From DAOTWA01 sp034435955 (GTDB lineage Bacteria; Chloroflexota; Anaerolineae; Anaerolineales; Anaerolineaceae), in contig DAOTWA010000040.1 of NCBI GenBank assembly GCA_034435955.1, positions 1 to 12,511 of the forward strand: a DNA stretch of 12,511 nucleotides, given 5' to 3'. Shown here one piece after another: positions 12,419 through 12,511 of this stretch; positions within the stretch are counted from its first letter, which is position 1; each line of letters begins with the position of its first letter. The notes beneath the pieces were generated by a model. The model worked only from the letters and a program-made list of their open reading frames with translations, was not told where the DNA came from and made no database searches. Both the position numbers and the translations under genes were made by a program.

Positions 12419-12511
12419 ATGGAAGAGATTCAGACCTGTATCACGACTGCGCTGGGAAGGCGCGTTCAATATTACACAGCAGGGCAGGCCGGTTCCCCGG
12501 TCGTATTGTTG
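12419..12511 (+). CDS. Probable alpha/beta hydrolase, N-terminal part (runs off the right edge)
   Basis: From ATG 12419 the frame is open for 31 codons to the window edge. An in-frame TGA lies nine bases upstream, so this is the first possible start. GAGGGG is two bases before the ATG, a rather short spacing. The peptide contains GRRVQYYTAGQAGSPVVLL (14-32 region). That is the usual opening of alpha/beta hydrolase-fold enzymes, in which a beta-hairpin and G-x-P-V-V-L-L strand lead into the oxyanion HG motif just beyond the edge. The nucleophile, acid and histidine are all outside the window, so the reaction cannot be named. The spacer after the tRNA (12226-12418) holds only a weak stem followed by five T (12329-12354) and no gene. 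Confidence 0.6.
   Translation, partial: MEEIQTCITTALGRRVQYYTAGQAGSPVVLL

Noticed and set aside
1..12511. Mobile element, CRISPR array, phage or defence island
   Set aside because: No transposase, integrase, terminal inverted repeats, regularly spaced repeats or toxin-antitoxin pair could be found. The only tRNA has no direct-repeat copy of its 3' end in the visible flank.

Overview
The window is about 60% G+C, densely packed, and reads as an ordinary bacterial chromosome. The mix of families suggests Chloroflexota (Anaerolineae-like): EamA exporters, a bacterial ARMT1/DUF89 protein, a Kv-beta-type aldo/keto reductase, RarA, and a DxxGT-type HAD hydrolase. That assignment is inference from gene content, not from a marker gene. 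Most genes have clear Shine-Dalgarno (SD) sequences. Three do not (the first exporter, rarA and the histidine phosphatase), and two of these sit close behind or overlap an upstream gene.

Layout. The left edge (1-281, minus) holds the N-terminal part of an isoprenylcysteine-methyltransferase-like membrane protein. It is divergent from a plus-strand pair, a HAD hydrolase (570-1337) and an EamA exporter (1366-2292). A second EamA exporter (2431-3351) follows behind its own AT-rich palindromic control region. Next comes a minus-strand pair: a beta-hydroxyacid dehydrogenase of the glyoxylate/succinic-semialdehyde reductase type (4623-5510) and, downstream, an SDR with an N-terminal membrane anchor (3542-4468). 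Divergent from this pair is a small VOC/glyoxalase-fold protein (5844-6209). It has a near-consensus extended -10 promoter with operator-like symmetry and a good intrinsic terminator. An ARMT1-family damage-control phosphatase (6379-7632) overlaps tail-to-tail with an aldo/keto reductase (7604-8575, minus). rarA (8806-10206) and a histidine phosphatase (10172-10816) overlap on the plus strand and converge on a Kv-beta-like aldo/keto reductase (10923-11903, minus). A tRNA-Glu(CTC) gene (12153-12225) has its own strong promoter, and the window ends in the first 31 codons of a probable alpha/beta hydrolase.

Together. Five soluble enzymes here act on, or are typical of, carbonyl and aldehyde chemistry: the beta-HAD, the SDR, the VOC protein and two AKRs. 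Two or three more are small-molecule phosphatases (HAD, ARMT1-like, histidine phosphatase). The mixture is compatible with a metabolite-detoxification or damage-control neighbourhood, with RarA as a replication-fork maintenance factor, but the genes lie in at least six transcription units. No mobile element, CRISPR array, phage gene or defence system is visible. The most interesting signals are regulatory: the VOC promoter carries a LexA-box-like palindrome between -35 and -10 and a long-range inverted repeat whose second arm covers the -35 box, and it shares a nine-base motif with the control region of the second exporter. I do not see convincing evidence of a wholly new biological system.
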